DNA of 64,000 nucleotides from the NCBI GenBank assembly GCA_001442985.1, contig LDYB01000016.1, positions 186,001-250,000 on the forward strand, in the 5' to 3' direction. Positions 42,449 through 50,109 of this stretch are shown piece by piece. The DNA comes from Armatimonadetes bacterium DC (GTDB taxonomy: Bacteria > Armatimonadota > Fimbriimonadia > Fimbriimonadales > GBS-DC). The position numbers and the translations under genes were made by a program. Below the pieces are notes generated by a model. It was not told the origin of the DNA, made no database searches, and was given only the letters and a program-made list of their open reading frames with translations. The stretch's first letter is position 1; every line of letters begins with the position of its first letter.

Positions 42449-42709
42449 TTAGCGTACTATCATCTTGATTGTCTTCTCCACACCCCCATCCACCAGTGGG
42501 GAACACACGGCTACCTGCGTCGGCACAAACACAGGACACGCACACGGCTCGGCAAGCGCACTCTGCACCGCCAGACCGTTGCTGTCCTGCGGATAATAAC
42601 CCCACGGCTCACCCGCTTGCGTCATCATCAGCAAAGTACCCCCACTGGGCACAAACCGCCAGTTCTCACTATACCCCGGCGCGTTCCCAGCAGGCAGGTA
42701 ATCCTCCAC
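42449..42709 (-). pseudogene. C-terminal fragment of a larger exported or surface protein
   Basis: 87 codons reading VEDYLPAGNAPGYSENWRFV, PSGGTLLMMTQAGEPWGYYP, QDSNGLAVQSALAEPCACPV and on to VDGGVEKTIKMIVR. The frame is open further upstream into the preceding gene, and the GTG used here has no ribosome site. Its middle part is repeated at 38658-38768. It is most likely a fragment left by recombination. I cannot name the parent family with certainty. Confidence 0.45.
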
Positions 42710-42735
42710 TCTTGCCTGACTGCGACCTTCCCGTT

Positions 42736-43407
42736 TTACTCCCTCAAAATCTCCTTCGCACCCGGCGTGTGCCGCAGCTCCTCCCGACTCAGGCGTCGCT
42801 GAGACTCCCAGTCAGGCTCCACCTTCCAGAGCCGATACACCTTCTGGCTCCTGTCCCATTTCCATACTCGCCGTGCAAACACACAGCGTTGCGAAGCGAT
42901 ACGGGTGTAGTACGGCTCTTCCAGCTGAATCGTCAGGAGCGATTCCACCACCTCCCAGATGCCATCGCGGTTCACATCCCGAACCTCCGCCTGAAATCGC
43001 CCTTGATTGCGATACAGCCAGCGCGCCTTGCTGGGGCTATCAAACAGGAGAACCCCCATCGTACAAGATTGCCCATCCACCCAGTAGAAGATTTCATCCT
43101 TGCCATCACGGTTCAAATCGCGCACAACCAGTTTTCCTCCACAGCCGTGCCCGACGAGCTGTTGCCAGAGGCGTTTCGCAGGGTGGTTGGGCGGGGCTTC
43201 CAGAACAACCACATAGACATTGCCTGGATCCTGATAGACGGGTTCGCCTGCGCGAGCCGCCGCCGTTTTGCGCACGAGGGCGACAACACACCCATGTTGC
43301 GGTAGAAGCCGTACCGAGCGCGCTGTCGCCAGTATCTCCAAGTAATCCTTGGCAAGAGCCTGAAACACCTTTGCCTGATCATTATCGCTGTTCCGTGAGT
43401 ACTGCAT
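42736..43407 (-). CDS. FG-GAP/VCBS-like repeat protein of unknown function
   Basis: 223 residues. Two short calcium-loop-like motifs, VVRDLNRDGKDEIFYWVDGQ and VRDVNRDGIWEVVESL, resemble FG-GAP/VCBS repeats, which form propeller blades in surface proteins. There is no signal peptide. GGAGGA lies seven bases before the ATG. It sits directly after a YD-repeat fragment, a usual place for an immunity or tip-binding protein, but that is only positional. Confidence 0.6.
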   Translation of the reverse strand: MQYSRNSDNDQAKVFQALAKDYLEILATARSVRLLPQHGCVVALVRKTAAARAGEPVYQDPGNVYVVVLEAPPNHPAKRLWQQLVGHGCGGKLVVRDLNRDGKDEIFYWVDGQSCTMGVLLFDSPSKARWLYRNQGRFQAEVRDVNRDGIWEVVESLLTIQLEEPYYTRIASQRCVFARRVWKWDRSQKVYRLWKVEPDWESQRRLSREELRHTPGAKEILRE

Positions 43408-43444
43408 GCCTCATCCTCCTAACTTCAATCCGCTTTCTTTTGAC

Positions 43445-43741
43445 TCATCCATTATTGGACTCATACTCATACGCCACCTTCACAGTCCCACTCCCATTCC
43501 GCTCAATCCGCGTCAGACGACCCTCCTCATCATACCCGAACACCTGTGCATAACTGTTCGGCTGATTATTGCTCCACCGCGCCAGCGTGCCTTCAGGGTT
43601 CCATGCAAAGTGGTTCACTACACCGGTTATCGCATCCCCCACCTGCGTCAACCGCCCCGACACAGGGTCATACCCATACACATCCCGATGCCTGCCGTTC
43701 ACCGCGTCATCCCGCTCCGCCCACTGCCGACTGCCATCTAT
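43445..43741 (-). pseudogene. Rhs/YD-repeat protein fragment
   Basis: The open frame begins just after a stop (43744-43742) with no start codon and reads DGSRQWAERDDAVNGRHRDV, YGYDPVSGRLTQVGD, WNPEGTLARWSNNQ, VFGYDEEGRLTRIERNG and YEYESNNG. These are three YD repeats of the type Y-x2-xGRLT. Whole Rhs proteins are over 1000 residues, so this is a small remnant. It shows that the island once held a polymorphic-toxin-like gene. Confidence 0.8.
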
Positions 43742-43754
43742 CTACTCCTGCTGT

Positions 43755-44612
43755 TCAATCATCTGTGTCATTTGTTTGAGCTGTTAATTGTGAAGATCCG
43801 CTGCCGCTCGATTCAGATTCCAATACAGGCAAAAGCCATGTGATATTGCTGAATCCCCTGCGCTGCCACCCTGCTTCTCGCTCTCGGATGTGTTGAGTCA
43901 GCCTTTGAAGGCGCTTCGCGGAACGCCAGCGCCCACGCCATAGCAGCCATCGGCATACCACCCGTAGCCACTCAACACGCGCCTCCAGGGCAATCCATCT
44001 ATCAAACCGCTCTCCCAACTCGCTGATTAACAGCAACCCGTCCACGATTCTGTACCGTTGTTGAGGTGTTGCACTGTCCCAAAACTCCATAAGCCATTCA
44101 GGAATGCGGCAGGTCACTACCGAAAAGGGAGGGCGATACAAGCCCGAGCTGTAGATGGCAGCATAGCACCAGGCAGCTCTTATATGAGCTTCCCACAGCT
44201 GAAGTGCCGTTTCCGTGTTCTCAAAGTGCATAATGAAAGCAAGATCGTTCAGGCTTTCAGGAACGGCACGCCCCATTATCAAAAGCTTGCGCATTTCTGA
44301 TTTTATTTTTTCGGCATCAGTTTCTTGTTCAAACAGTTCATTTATTTCCGACTTTAAAAAATCTACTTTAGTAGTTAGTAATCTTTCACTATCAAACAAC
44401 TTATTAAAAAGTATGCTTTCTAATTTACGAATTTCCTCTTTGTATTTTTTCACCTTTTCTTCAGTGTCGTCAACGATATCTGGAAACCATCTTAATATGC
44501 TTAGTATGAAATGAATCGTTTCATAAAGCGCCTCCCATCGCTCTTCCGAGCGATAGACCTGCGCCATTTGTTCCTGCAGCTCCAGCATTTCCTGCGGGGT
44601 CGGGTCAAACAT
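43755..44612 (-). CDS. Unidentified helical protein of the accessory island
   Basis: 285 residues. The N-terminal half is charged and coiled-coil-like (DTEEKVKKYKEEIRKLESIL, EINELFEQETDAEKIKSEMR). The C-terminal half is Trp/Arg-rich (VEWLRVVCRWLLWRGRWRSA). The DNA is markedly AT-rich around 44.3-44.4 kb, unlike the neighbours, which suggests transfer. The ATG is six bases from a TATAGT box and a palindrome adjoins that box. I do not recognise the family. Confidence 0.6.
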   Translation of the reverse strand: MFDPTPQEMLELQEQMAQVYRSEERWEALYETIHFILSILRWFPDIVDDTEEKVKKYKEEIRKLESILFNKLFDSERLLTTKVDFLKSEINELFEQETDAEKIKSEMRKLLIMGRAVPESLNDLAFIMHFENTETALQLWEAHIRAAWCYAAIYSSGLYRPPFSVVTCRIPEWLMEFWDSATPQQRYRIVDGLLLISELGERFDRWIALEARVEWLRVVCRWLLWRGRWRSAKRLQRLTQHIREREAGWQRRGFSNITWLLPVLESESSGSGSSQLTAQTNDTDD

Positions 44613-44618
44613 AGGATA

Positions 44619-44638
44619 ACTATACCCTATCGATAGGG
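44619..44638 (-). promoter_or_regulatory. Promoter with 14-bp palindrome upstream of the helical-protein gene
   Basis: A perfect palindrome CCCTATCGATAGGG (44625-44638) abuts the TATAGT box (44624-44619, minus strand), six bases before the ATG. It is well placed as an operator where a dimeric repressor would block RNA polymerase. Confidence 0.5.
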
Positions 44639-44744
44639 ATAACAGGTTTTGGCTTCCAGCTAGGCGGCGACATCATACATATAGCCGTGCAATTTTTCAT
44701 GCACTTCAAATACCCAATCGGCTTATCTGTAGTAACATTTGGAT

Positions 44745-44903
44745 TCATCCTGCCCGGTCGTCTCCGCAACACAAACCTCGCCCATCGCTACAAGTGCTAC
44801 ATCCGCTCCTGCCCCAGAACTGCTCCCATATCGCCCATGCACCACCGTCCTCCTTGTACGACTCGGTCAGGCTGTCACGCGGTTGATGAAACTCGACCTG
44901 ACC
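44745..44903 (-). pseudogene. Cysteine-containing remnant
   Basis: A 53-codon stretch open from a TAG to a TGA without a start codon. It reads DSLTESYKEDGGAWAIWEQF and ends GCSTCSDGRGLCCGDDRAG, again with CxxC and CC. It looks like another displaced tip. The remainder of the 44.61-44.94 kb gap shows no gene. Confidence 0.35.
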
Positions 44904-44937
44904 CTATGTTGCTTGTGAGAGTAGCAGCAAAGCGCCG

Positions 44938-45894
44938 CTATCTATCAAGCAACCTCTGTACGTAGGAAAGCAAGTACGCCCTATTCTCCGCAGCTGGCTC
45001 ACGGCTTCCCCGAACGAATATCCCGTCGCCCAAGGGGTAGCCTCGTTCGCTTAGATAAGCCCTGTAGAAGTAATCCAGCGCTTTTCTGAAACGACCTGAG
45101 CGGTCCGCTTGAGACCACCGTTCCAGCACACGGCATAACTGATTCAGCACTTTCTCAGGCAACGGCACTGTTGCAAGGATTTCAATAGATCGGAACAGGC
45201 ACGCAATCGCTTCGGCATCCGGGCGCAGTCGGGATACAAAGCCCACAAGCGCGTCTATGGTCTGAGGAGTTATCGCGTAGTCCCCCAGCACGCGAAGCCC
45301 CAACTCAACGAGATACAGGTCTTGAGAGTTCAGTAAACGGTCTAAAAGCCGCTTCGCAGAAGGTGCGCCAAGCCCGAGCAGGATTGCCGTCGCCACGAAG
45401 GGAGTGATATCTTCAAAGGTCGGTGTCGTTGATGCCCATTGGAGCAACCTCTTTTCATACGGGCGAAAGTCGTACTCCATCTGCAACAGGATTTCCAGCA
45501 CCGTGCTGCGATCACAGTCCAGAATCCGACCGCTCCACAGCAAATCCGCAATCAGCGGAATCAACGGTCTCGCACGGGAACTGAGAATCCAGTAGAGCGC
45601 ATCATTCCCCAGCAGGGGGTCCGTGGTAAGGACCTCTTGAACCGCCTGGTGGGTGATGCTCTCATCTGGAAATCGGCTTATCAGCCCATAGAGAGCGGCT
45701 CTACGAACCCCATACCTGTGCGAGCGCCACATGCTGTGCAGAGTGTCGAGCGTAGCGCTTTCGGGAAGAGCCCGCGGGATAGCCTCAAAATTTGAGACGG
45801 AAGGCTCCGACAGCACCCTTCGCTGAGGCGCATAGTATGGATGCTCCTGCATGTGGCGCGACACAAACTCGATCAACCGGCGAGCGTCGCTCAT
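44938..45894 (-). CDS. HEAT-like helical repeat protein
   Basis: 318 residues of paired helices: LDTLHSMWRSHRYGVRRAAL, YGLISRFPDESITHQAVQEV, and LGAPSAKRLLDRLLNSQDLY then LVELGLRVLGDYAITPQT. This suggests HEAT/ARM-type repeats, which bind other proteins. There is no signal or membrane segment. It heads the minus-strand accessory island. The 173-bp gap between it and ffh holds no gene that I can see. Confidence 0.6.
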   Translation of the reverse strand: MSDARRLIEFVSRHMQEHPYYAPQRRVLSEPSVSNFEAIPRALPESATLDTLHSMWRSHRYGVRRAALYGLISRFPDESITHQAVQEVLTTDPLLGNDALYWILSSRARPLIPLIADLLWSGRILDCDRSTVLEILLQMEYDFRPYEKRLLQWASTTPTFEDITPFVATAILLGLGAPSAKRLLDRLLNSQDLYLVELGLRVLGDYAITPQTIDALVGFVSRLRPDAEAIACLFRSIEILATVPLPEKVLNQLCRVLERWSQADRSGRFRKALDYFYRAYLSERGYPLGDGIFVRGSREPAAENRAYLLSYVQRLLDR

Positions 45895-46067
45895 GTCGCT
45901 ACACCCCTATTTCATTAGACCTGTTTACTTCTCAGGCGTGTTTCCCAAAAGCCGGTATTTCAAGGGCACTTTGAGACCTCCAAACCCCGATTTGGTTCCG
46001 GGTCACCCCAAATTGTTTATTCCACCGCCGCATATTCGTGTAGTAGAGTGAGCGCCTCTCCGGAATC

Positions 46068-47423
46068 CTACCGCCCGCGCCCCATGCGGAACCATTTGCC
46101 GCGTTTCTGCATCGTTTGCTGGTACTTGTTGAGTTGTTTCATGAGCTTGCGCATTTCCATCAGCTGATTGATGAGCGCGGAGACCTCTTCGATTTTGGTG
46201 CCGCTGCCGCGGGCGATTCGCGCTTTGCGACTGTAGTTGATGATTTCAGGATGGCGGCGCTCCTGCGGGGTCATAGAAAGAATAATCGCTTCGGCGCGTT
46301 TGAGGGCGCGGTCGTCTATCGCCATCTCGCCCAGCTGTTGCTTGAGCTGATTGTAGCCAGGCAAAAGCTTCAACAACTGCTCGAATGGACCCATGCGCCG
46401 AATCTGTTGCATCTGCATGAGCATATCTTCGAAGTCAAAGGACGCCTCGCGCAGTTTTTTCTCCATGCGCTTGGCTTCCTCTTCCTGCATGGTCTGCTCC
46501 ACGCGCTCAATCAGCGACAGCACATCACCCATGCCGAGGATGCGGCTGGCGATGCGGTCGGGGTAGAACGGCTCGAGGGCGTCGGTGCGCTCGCCGACGC
46601 CAATAAAGCGCACGGGCTTGCCCATCACGGCTTTGAGCGAGAGCGCCGCGCCGCCACGCGCATCGCCGTCCATCTTGGTGAGAATGACCCCTGTCAGCTC
46701 CAGTCGTTCGTTGAACGCCTGCGCCACATTGACCGCCTCTTGCCCCGTGGTGGCGTCCACGACCAGCAGAATCTCGTGGGGCTGGAGGGCGTCGCGCATC
46801 TGTTGCAGTTCCTGCATCAGGGGTTCATCAATCTGCAGGCGTCCTGCGGTGTCCAGAATCAGCACATCGTAGCCGTTGGCGCGGGCATAGGCGTAGGCGG
46901 AGCGCGCGACGCTCACCGGGTCGCTCGCCCCAGCCTTTTCGGGCGTGTGGACATAGACGCCTACCTGCTCGCCCAGCACCTCCAGCTGCTTGATGGCGGC
47001 AGGGCGCTGGAGGTCGCACGCTGCCATCATCGGTTTGCGCCCCTGCGAGCGCGCCCAGCGCGCCAGCTTCGCGCAGGTGGTGGTCTTACCCGACCCCTGC
47101 AAGCCACAGAGCATGAACACGGTGGGCGGCGACGACGCCCAGCGAATCGGCTCCGCCTCGCCCCCCAGAAGCGCAATCAACTCGTCGCGCACGATGCGCA
47201 CCACATGCTGGTCGGGCGTCAGGCTCTTCAGCACCTCGTCGCCGACCGCCTTCTCACGCACCCGCGCAATAAACTCCTTCACCACCCGAAAATTAACATC
47301 CGCCTCCAGCAACGCCAGGCGGATTTCGCGAAGCACCTCGTCTACGGTCTTCTCGTCTAAGCGCCCCTTCCCCCGAATGCGGCTGAAGATGCCCTGCAGC
47401 TTGTCCGTCAGGCTCTCAAACAT
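46068..47423 (-). CDS. ffh: Signal recognition particle GTPase
   Basis: Binds 4.5S RNA and signal sequences and targets ribosomes to the membrane through FtsY. 451 residues: N domain (FESLTDKLQGIFSRIRGKGR), G domain with GLQGSGKTTTCAKLARWAR, DTAGRLQIDEPLMQEL, ILTKMDGDARGGAALSL, and an M domain ending in KRGKWFRMGRGR. The ATG at 47423 follows a TATACT box by eight bases; an in-frame ATG at 47525 would lie in the divergent icd gene. It shares a palindromic promoter region with icd. Confidence 0.97.
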   Translation of the reverse strand: MFESLTDKLQGIFSRIRGKGRLDEKTVDEVLREIRLALLEADVNFRVVKEFIARVREKAVGDEVLKSLTPDQHVVRIVRDELIALLGGEAEPIRWASSPPTVFMLCGLQGSGKTTTCAKLARWARSQGRKPMMAACDLQRPAAIKQLEVLGEQVGVYVHTPEKAGASDPVSVARSAYAYARANGYDVLILDTAGRLQIDEPLMQELQQMRDALQPHEILLVVDATTGQEAVNVAQAFNERLELTGVILTKMDGDARGGAALSLKAVMGKPVRFIGVGERTDALEPFYPDRIASRILGMGDVLSLIERVEQTMQEEEAKRMEKKLREASFDFEDMLMQMQQIRRMGPFEQLLKLLPGYNQLKQQLGEMAIDDRALKRAEAIILSMTPQERRHPEIINYSRKARIARGSGTKIEEVSALINQLMEMRKLMKQLNKYQQTMQKRGKWFRMGRGR

Positions 47424-47429
47424 ACCGCC

Positions 47430-47458
47430 AGAGTATACCCCATCAGCGGGTATACTCT
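47430..47458. promoter_or_regulatory. Bidirectional palindromic promoter of ffh and icd
   Basis: A perfect inverted repeat with 11-base arms AGAGTATACCC and GGGTATACTCT around CATCAGC. Each arm holds a GGGTATACT extended -10, one for each direction. The two boxes are only 14 bases apart, so polymerases starting both ways would compete. Confidence 0.65.
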
Positions 47459-47481
47459 CGGATGGATGGAGGATACGAACG

Positions 47482-48945
47482 ATGGCGTACATTACAGAGA
47501 GCGGTAAGAAACTGATTACGGTCATCCCGGGCGACGGGATTGGTCCAGAGTGTATTCAATCGGCGTTACGAATTCTGGAGGCGGTGGGCGCCCCGCTGGA
47601 GTGGGAAGTGCGCGAGGCAGGCGCCAGCGTTTTCAAAAAAGGAATTGAATCGGGCGTACCACAGGAAACCATCGAGTCGATTCGCAAGACGCGCGTGGTG
47701 CTGAAAGGTCCGCTGGAGACTCCAGTGGGCTATGGCGAGAAGAGCGCGAATGTGACCCTGCGCAAGCTGTTTGAGACCTACGCGAATGTGCGCCCCGTGC
47801 GCGAGTTCCCGAATGTGCCCACCCCTTACAGCGGACGCGGGATTGACCTCGTGGTGGTGCGCGAGAATGTGGAAGACCTCTATGCAGGTATCGAGCATAT
47901 GCAGACCCCTGGCGTGGCGCAAACGCTCAAGCTCATCTCGCGCAAGGGGTGCGAGAAGATAGTGCGCTTCGCGTTTGAGCTGGCGCGCGCCGAGGGGCGC
48001 AAAAAGGTTCACTGCGCCACCAAAGCCAACATCATGAAGTTCGCTGAGGGGATGCTGAAGCGCACCTTCGAAGAGATTGCCCCCGAATATCCCGATATTG
48101 AGGCGAACCACATCATTATTGACAACTGCGCCCACCAGCTGGTCAAGCGCCCCGAACAGTTCGAGGTGATTGTCACCACCAACATGAACGGCGACATCAT
48201 CAGCGACCTGACCTCGGCGCTTGTGGGCGGGCTGGGCTTCGCGCCGTCGGCGAATATCGGGAATGAGGTGGCTATCTTCGAGGCGGTGCATGGCTCCGCG
48301 CCGAAGTACGCGGGCAAGAATGTGATTAACCCCACCGCGGTGATTCTCTCGGCGGTGATGATGTTGCGCTACCTCGAAGAGTTCGAGGCGGCTGCCACGA
48401 TTGAGAACGCGATTCTCTACACGCTGGAAGAGGGCAAGGTGCGCACGGGCGATGTGGTGGGCTACGACAAGGGCAGCTCCACCACCGAATACACCGATGC
48501 GATTATCGCGAATCTGGGCAAGAAGCCCAGCACGGCGTTCGTGCGCGAGTATCGCCCGATTCGGCTGCCGCAGGTGCCTGCCGACCCTGTGCGGGTGCGT
48601 CCCAGCACGCGGCGTGTGGTGGGCGTCGATGTGTTCGTGGAGACCGACCTGATGCCCGAACCGCTGGGCAAGGCGCTGGAAGCGCTGGTGGAAGAGTCGC
48701 CCTTCTACCTCAAGATGGTCTCCAACCGCGGCACGAAGGTCTACCCGCCCACTGGCGCGATTACCGATGTGGTGGACCACTATCGGTGCCGCTTCATGCT
48801 CCGCGATGCGCAGGGCGACGCGAGCGATGCCCAGATTCTCGATCTGGTACAGCGCGTGGCGTCGCGCTTCCGCTGGATGCATATCGAAAAACTGCAGGAG
48901 TTCGACGGCGCGCCGGGCTTCACCAAAGCACAGGGCGAGGACTGA
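47482..48945 (+). CDS. icd: NADP-type isocitrate dehydrogenase, Thermus-like
   Basis: Oxidises isocitrate to 2-oxoglutarate in the citrate cycle. 487 residues. The catalytic core (1-335) has VIPGDGIGPECIQSALRILE, RENVEDLYAGIEHMQT, NMNGDIISDLTSALVGGLGF and EAVHGSAPKYAGKNVINPTA. A further 150 residues form a C-terminal domain (DVFVETDLMPEPLGKALEAL, VSNRG-type end), as in the Thermus enzyme. Cofactor choice is not proven by sequence alone. The ATG is preceded by GGATGGAGG. A strong terminator follows. Confidence 0.93.
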   Translation: MAYITESGKKLITVIPGDGIGPECIQSALRILEAVGAPLEWEVREAGASVFKKGIESGVPQETIESIRKTRVVLKGPLETPVGYGEKSANVTLRKLFETYANVRPVREFPNVPTPYSGRGIDLVVVRENVEDLYAGIEHMQTPGVAQTLKLISRKGCEKIVRFAFELARAEGRKKVHCATKANIMKFAEGMLKRTFEEIAPEYPDIEANHIIIDNCAHQLVKRPEQFEVIVTTNMNGDIISDLTSALVGGLGFAPSANIGNEVAIFEAVHGSAPKYAGKNVINPTAVILSAVMMLRYLEEFEAAATIENAILYTLEEGKVRTGDVVGYDKGSSTTEYTDAIIANLGKKPSTAFVREYRPIRLPQVPADPVRVRPSTRRVVGVDVFVETDLMPEPLGKALEALVEESPFYLKMVSNRGTKVYPPTGAITDVVDHYRCRFMLRDAQGDASDAQILDLVQRVASRFRWMHIEKLQEFDGAPGFTKAQGED

Positions 48946-48973
48946 CACAGCCGACTGAAAGCACTGCTTACTT

Positions 48974-49009
48974 ACCCCCTGCGGGCAAACGCAGGGGGTC
49001 AGTCTTTTT
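48974..49009 (+). terminator. Intrinsic terminator of icd
   Basis: A ten-base perfect stem ACCCCCTGCG / CGCAGGGGGT with a GGCAAA loop, followed by TCTTTTT. It lies between the convergent icd and pyrE genes. Confidence 0.9.
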
Positions 49010-49562
49010 AGCGACTCCCACGCTTCTGAAGGGGAATCCCCTGCCGACATAAGGGACATTCCGCAGGATCGTAGGTCTGTGCGGGCAGGCGGAGCGCCGA
49101 CACGAGGGGCAAGCCGAAATCCGGAGGCGTCTCGGAGCGGTCTATCAGCACGCCGATTGCTACAGGACGCGCACGCACCCGCTCCAGCAAGACCAGCACC
49201 TCGCGCAGGGAGGTGCCCGTGGTCAACACATCGTCCACCAATAGCACGGGCGCGCCCGATGGCAGCGGATAGCCCCTCCGAAACGCCCGTGTCTCTCCCT
49301 CGCGCTCGGCGTAGAGCGCAGGCACGCCCAGCTGCCGCGCCGTCTCGTAGGCAACCAGCACACCGCCCAGCGTGGGACCCACCACCGCCGCCACTTCTAC
49401 CGCCCCCAGCTGCGCCAGCATCTGCGCGACTGCCTGACCCAGAAGCGCGGGGCGTTCCAGTAAACGAAACTTTTCAAAATAGACTTCGCTGTGCCTGCCC
49501 GAAGTGAGCAAAAAGTGCCCTTGCAGTACCGCCCCGATGGCTTGCAGGTCGCTCAGAGTCAT
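49008..49562 (-). CDS. pyrE: Orotate phosphoribosyltransferase
   Basis: Joins orotate to PRPP in pyrimidine synthesis. 184 residues: QGHFLLTSGRHSEVYFEKFR, VVGPTLGGVLVAYETARQLG, and the PRPP-binding VLLVDDVLTTGTSLREV. A Cys pair near the C-terminus (PAECPLCRQG) is typical of this bacterial subgroup. AAGGAG lies eight bases before the ATG at 49562; the longer frame to 49676 runs into the CoA-binding gene. The other pyr genes are elsewhere. Confidence 0.92.
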   Translation of the reverse strand: MTLSDLQAIGAVLQGHFLLTSGRHSEVYFEKFRLLERPALLGQAVAQMLAQLGAVEVAAVVGPTLGGVLVAYETARQLGVPALYAEREGETRAFRRGYPLPSGAPVLLVDDVLTTGTSLREVLVLLERVRARPVAIGVLIDRSETPPDFGLPLVSALRLPAQTYDPAECPLCRQGIPLQKRGSR

Positions 49563-49576
49563 CGGCACCGGCTCCT

Positions 49577-50107
49577 TCAGAACATCCGACGCATGCGTCG
49601 CGCGGAGATGATTTCGGTGTTCATGCCCATCCAGTGGAGTCCGCCCCCAAACCGTCCGTGTTCCATCTTGATACACCGATCCATAATCACAATCAAGCCC
49701 GCTTTTTCTGCCAGCGCCGCCGCCTCAAGGTTCACAATGCGCAGCTGGAACCACACACACCACGCGCCCTTCTGAATCGCCTGCTCCACGATGCTGATTG
49801 CCTCCCGCGCGGGGCGAAAGACATCCACCACATCAATCGGGTCGGGGATGCTGAGCAGGTCAGGATAGCAGCGCTCGCCCAGAATCTCGGTCGCGGTGGG
49901 GTTGACGGGAATAATCCGGTAGCCCTCGTACTGCAGGTAGGCGGCGACCATGTTGCTCGCCTTGTAGCGGTCAGACGAGAGTCCCACCATCGCAATCGTG
50001 CGCGCCCGGTGCAACACCTCACGGATGGTGTCCGGGTCCTGATACTTCGCCCGCAGTTCGGGCGGCAGCACCGAGTTGAGCGTGATTTCACAAGCCAGCG
50101 GTTCCAT
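49577..50107 (-). CDS. CoA-binding domain protein (YccU-like)
   Basis: 176 residues with the Rossmann-type CoA_binding_2 fold: ARTIAMVGLSSDRYKASNMV, AAYLQYEGYRIIPVNPTATE, IDVVDVFRPAREAISIVEQA, CVWFQLRIVNLEAAALAEKA and VIMDRCIKMEHGRFG. The biochemical role of the family is unknown. It follows metY by two bases and pyrE follows it, so the three are one transcription unit. Confidence 0.9.
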   Translation of the reverse strand: MEPLACEITLNSVLPPELRAKYQDPDTIREVLHRARTIAMVGLSSDRYKASNMVAAYLQYEGYRIIPVNPTATEILGERCYPDLLSIPDPIDVVDVFRPAREAISIVEQAIQKGAWCVWFQLRIVNLEAAALAEKAGLIVIMDRCIKMEHGRFGGGLHWMGMNTEIISARRMRRMF

Positions 50108-50109
50108 CG

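Noticed and set aside
38653-42605. Two frames that both begin MGLLSAGQQR, at 38730 and 42605, suggesting a shared N-terminal domain
   Set aside because: The shared peptide is an out-of-frame reading of the repeated YYPQDSNGLAVQS module. The real genes start further downstream at ATGs near ribosome sites.
44687-44965. A 92-codon plus-strand frame in the gap between two island genes
   Set aside because: It has no ribosome site or recognisable motif. The minus-strand reading of the same DNA gives a more protein-like Cys-containing remnant.
46990-47481. A long N-terminal extension of isocitrate dehydrogenase
   Set aside because: It is antisense to ffh and crosses its promoter. The ATG at 47482 has a ribosome site and the expected family start.
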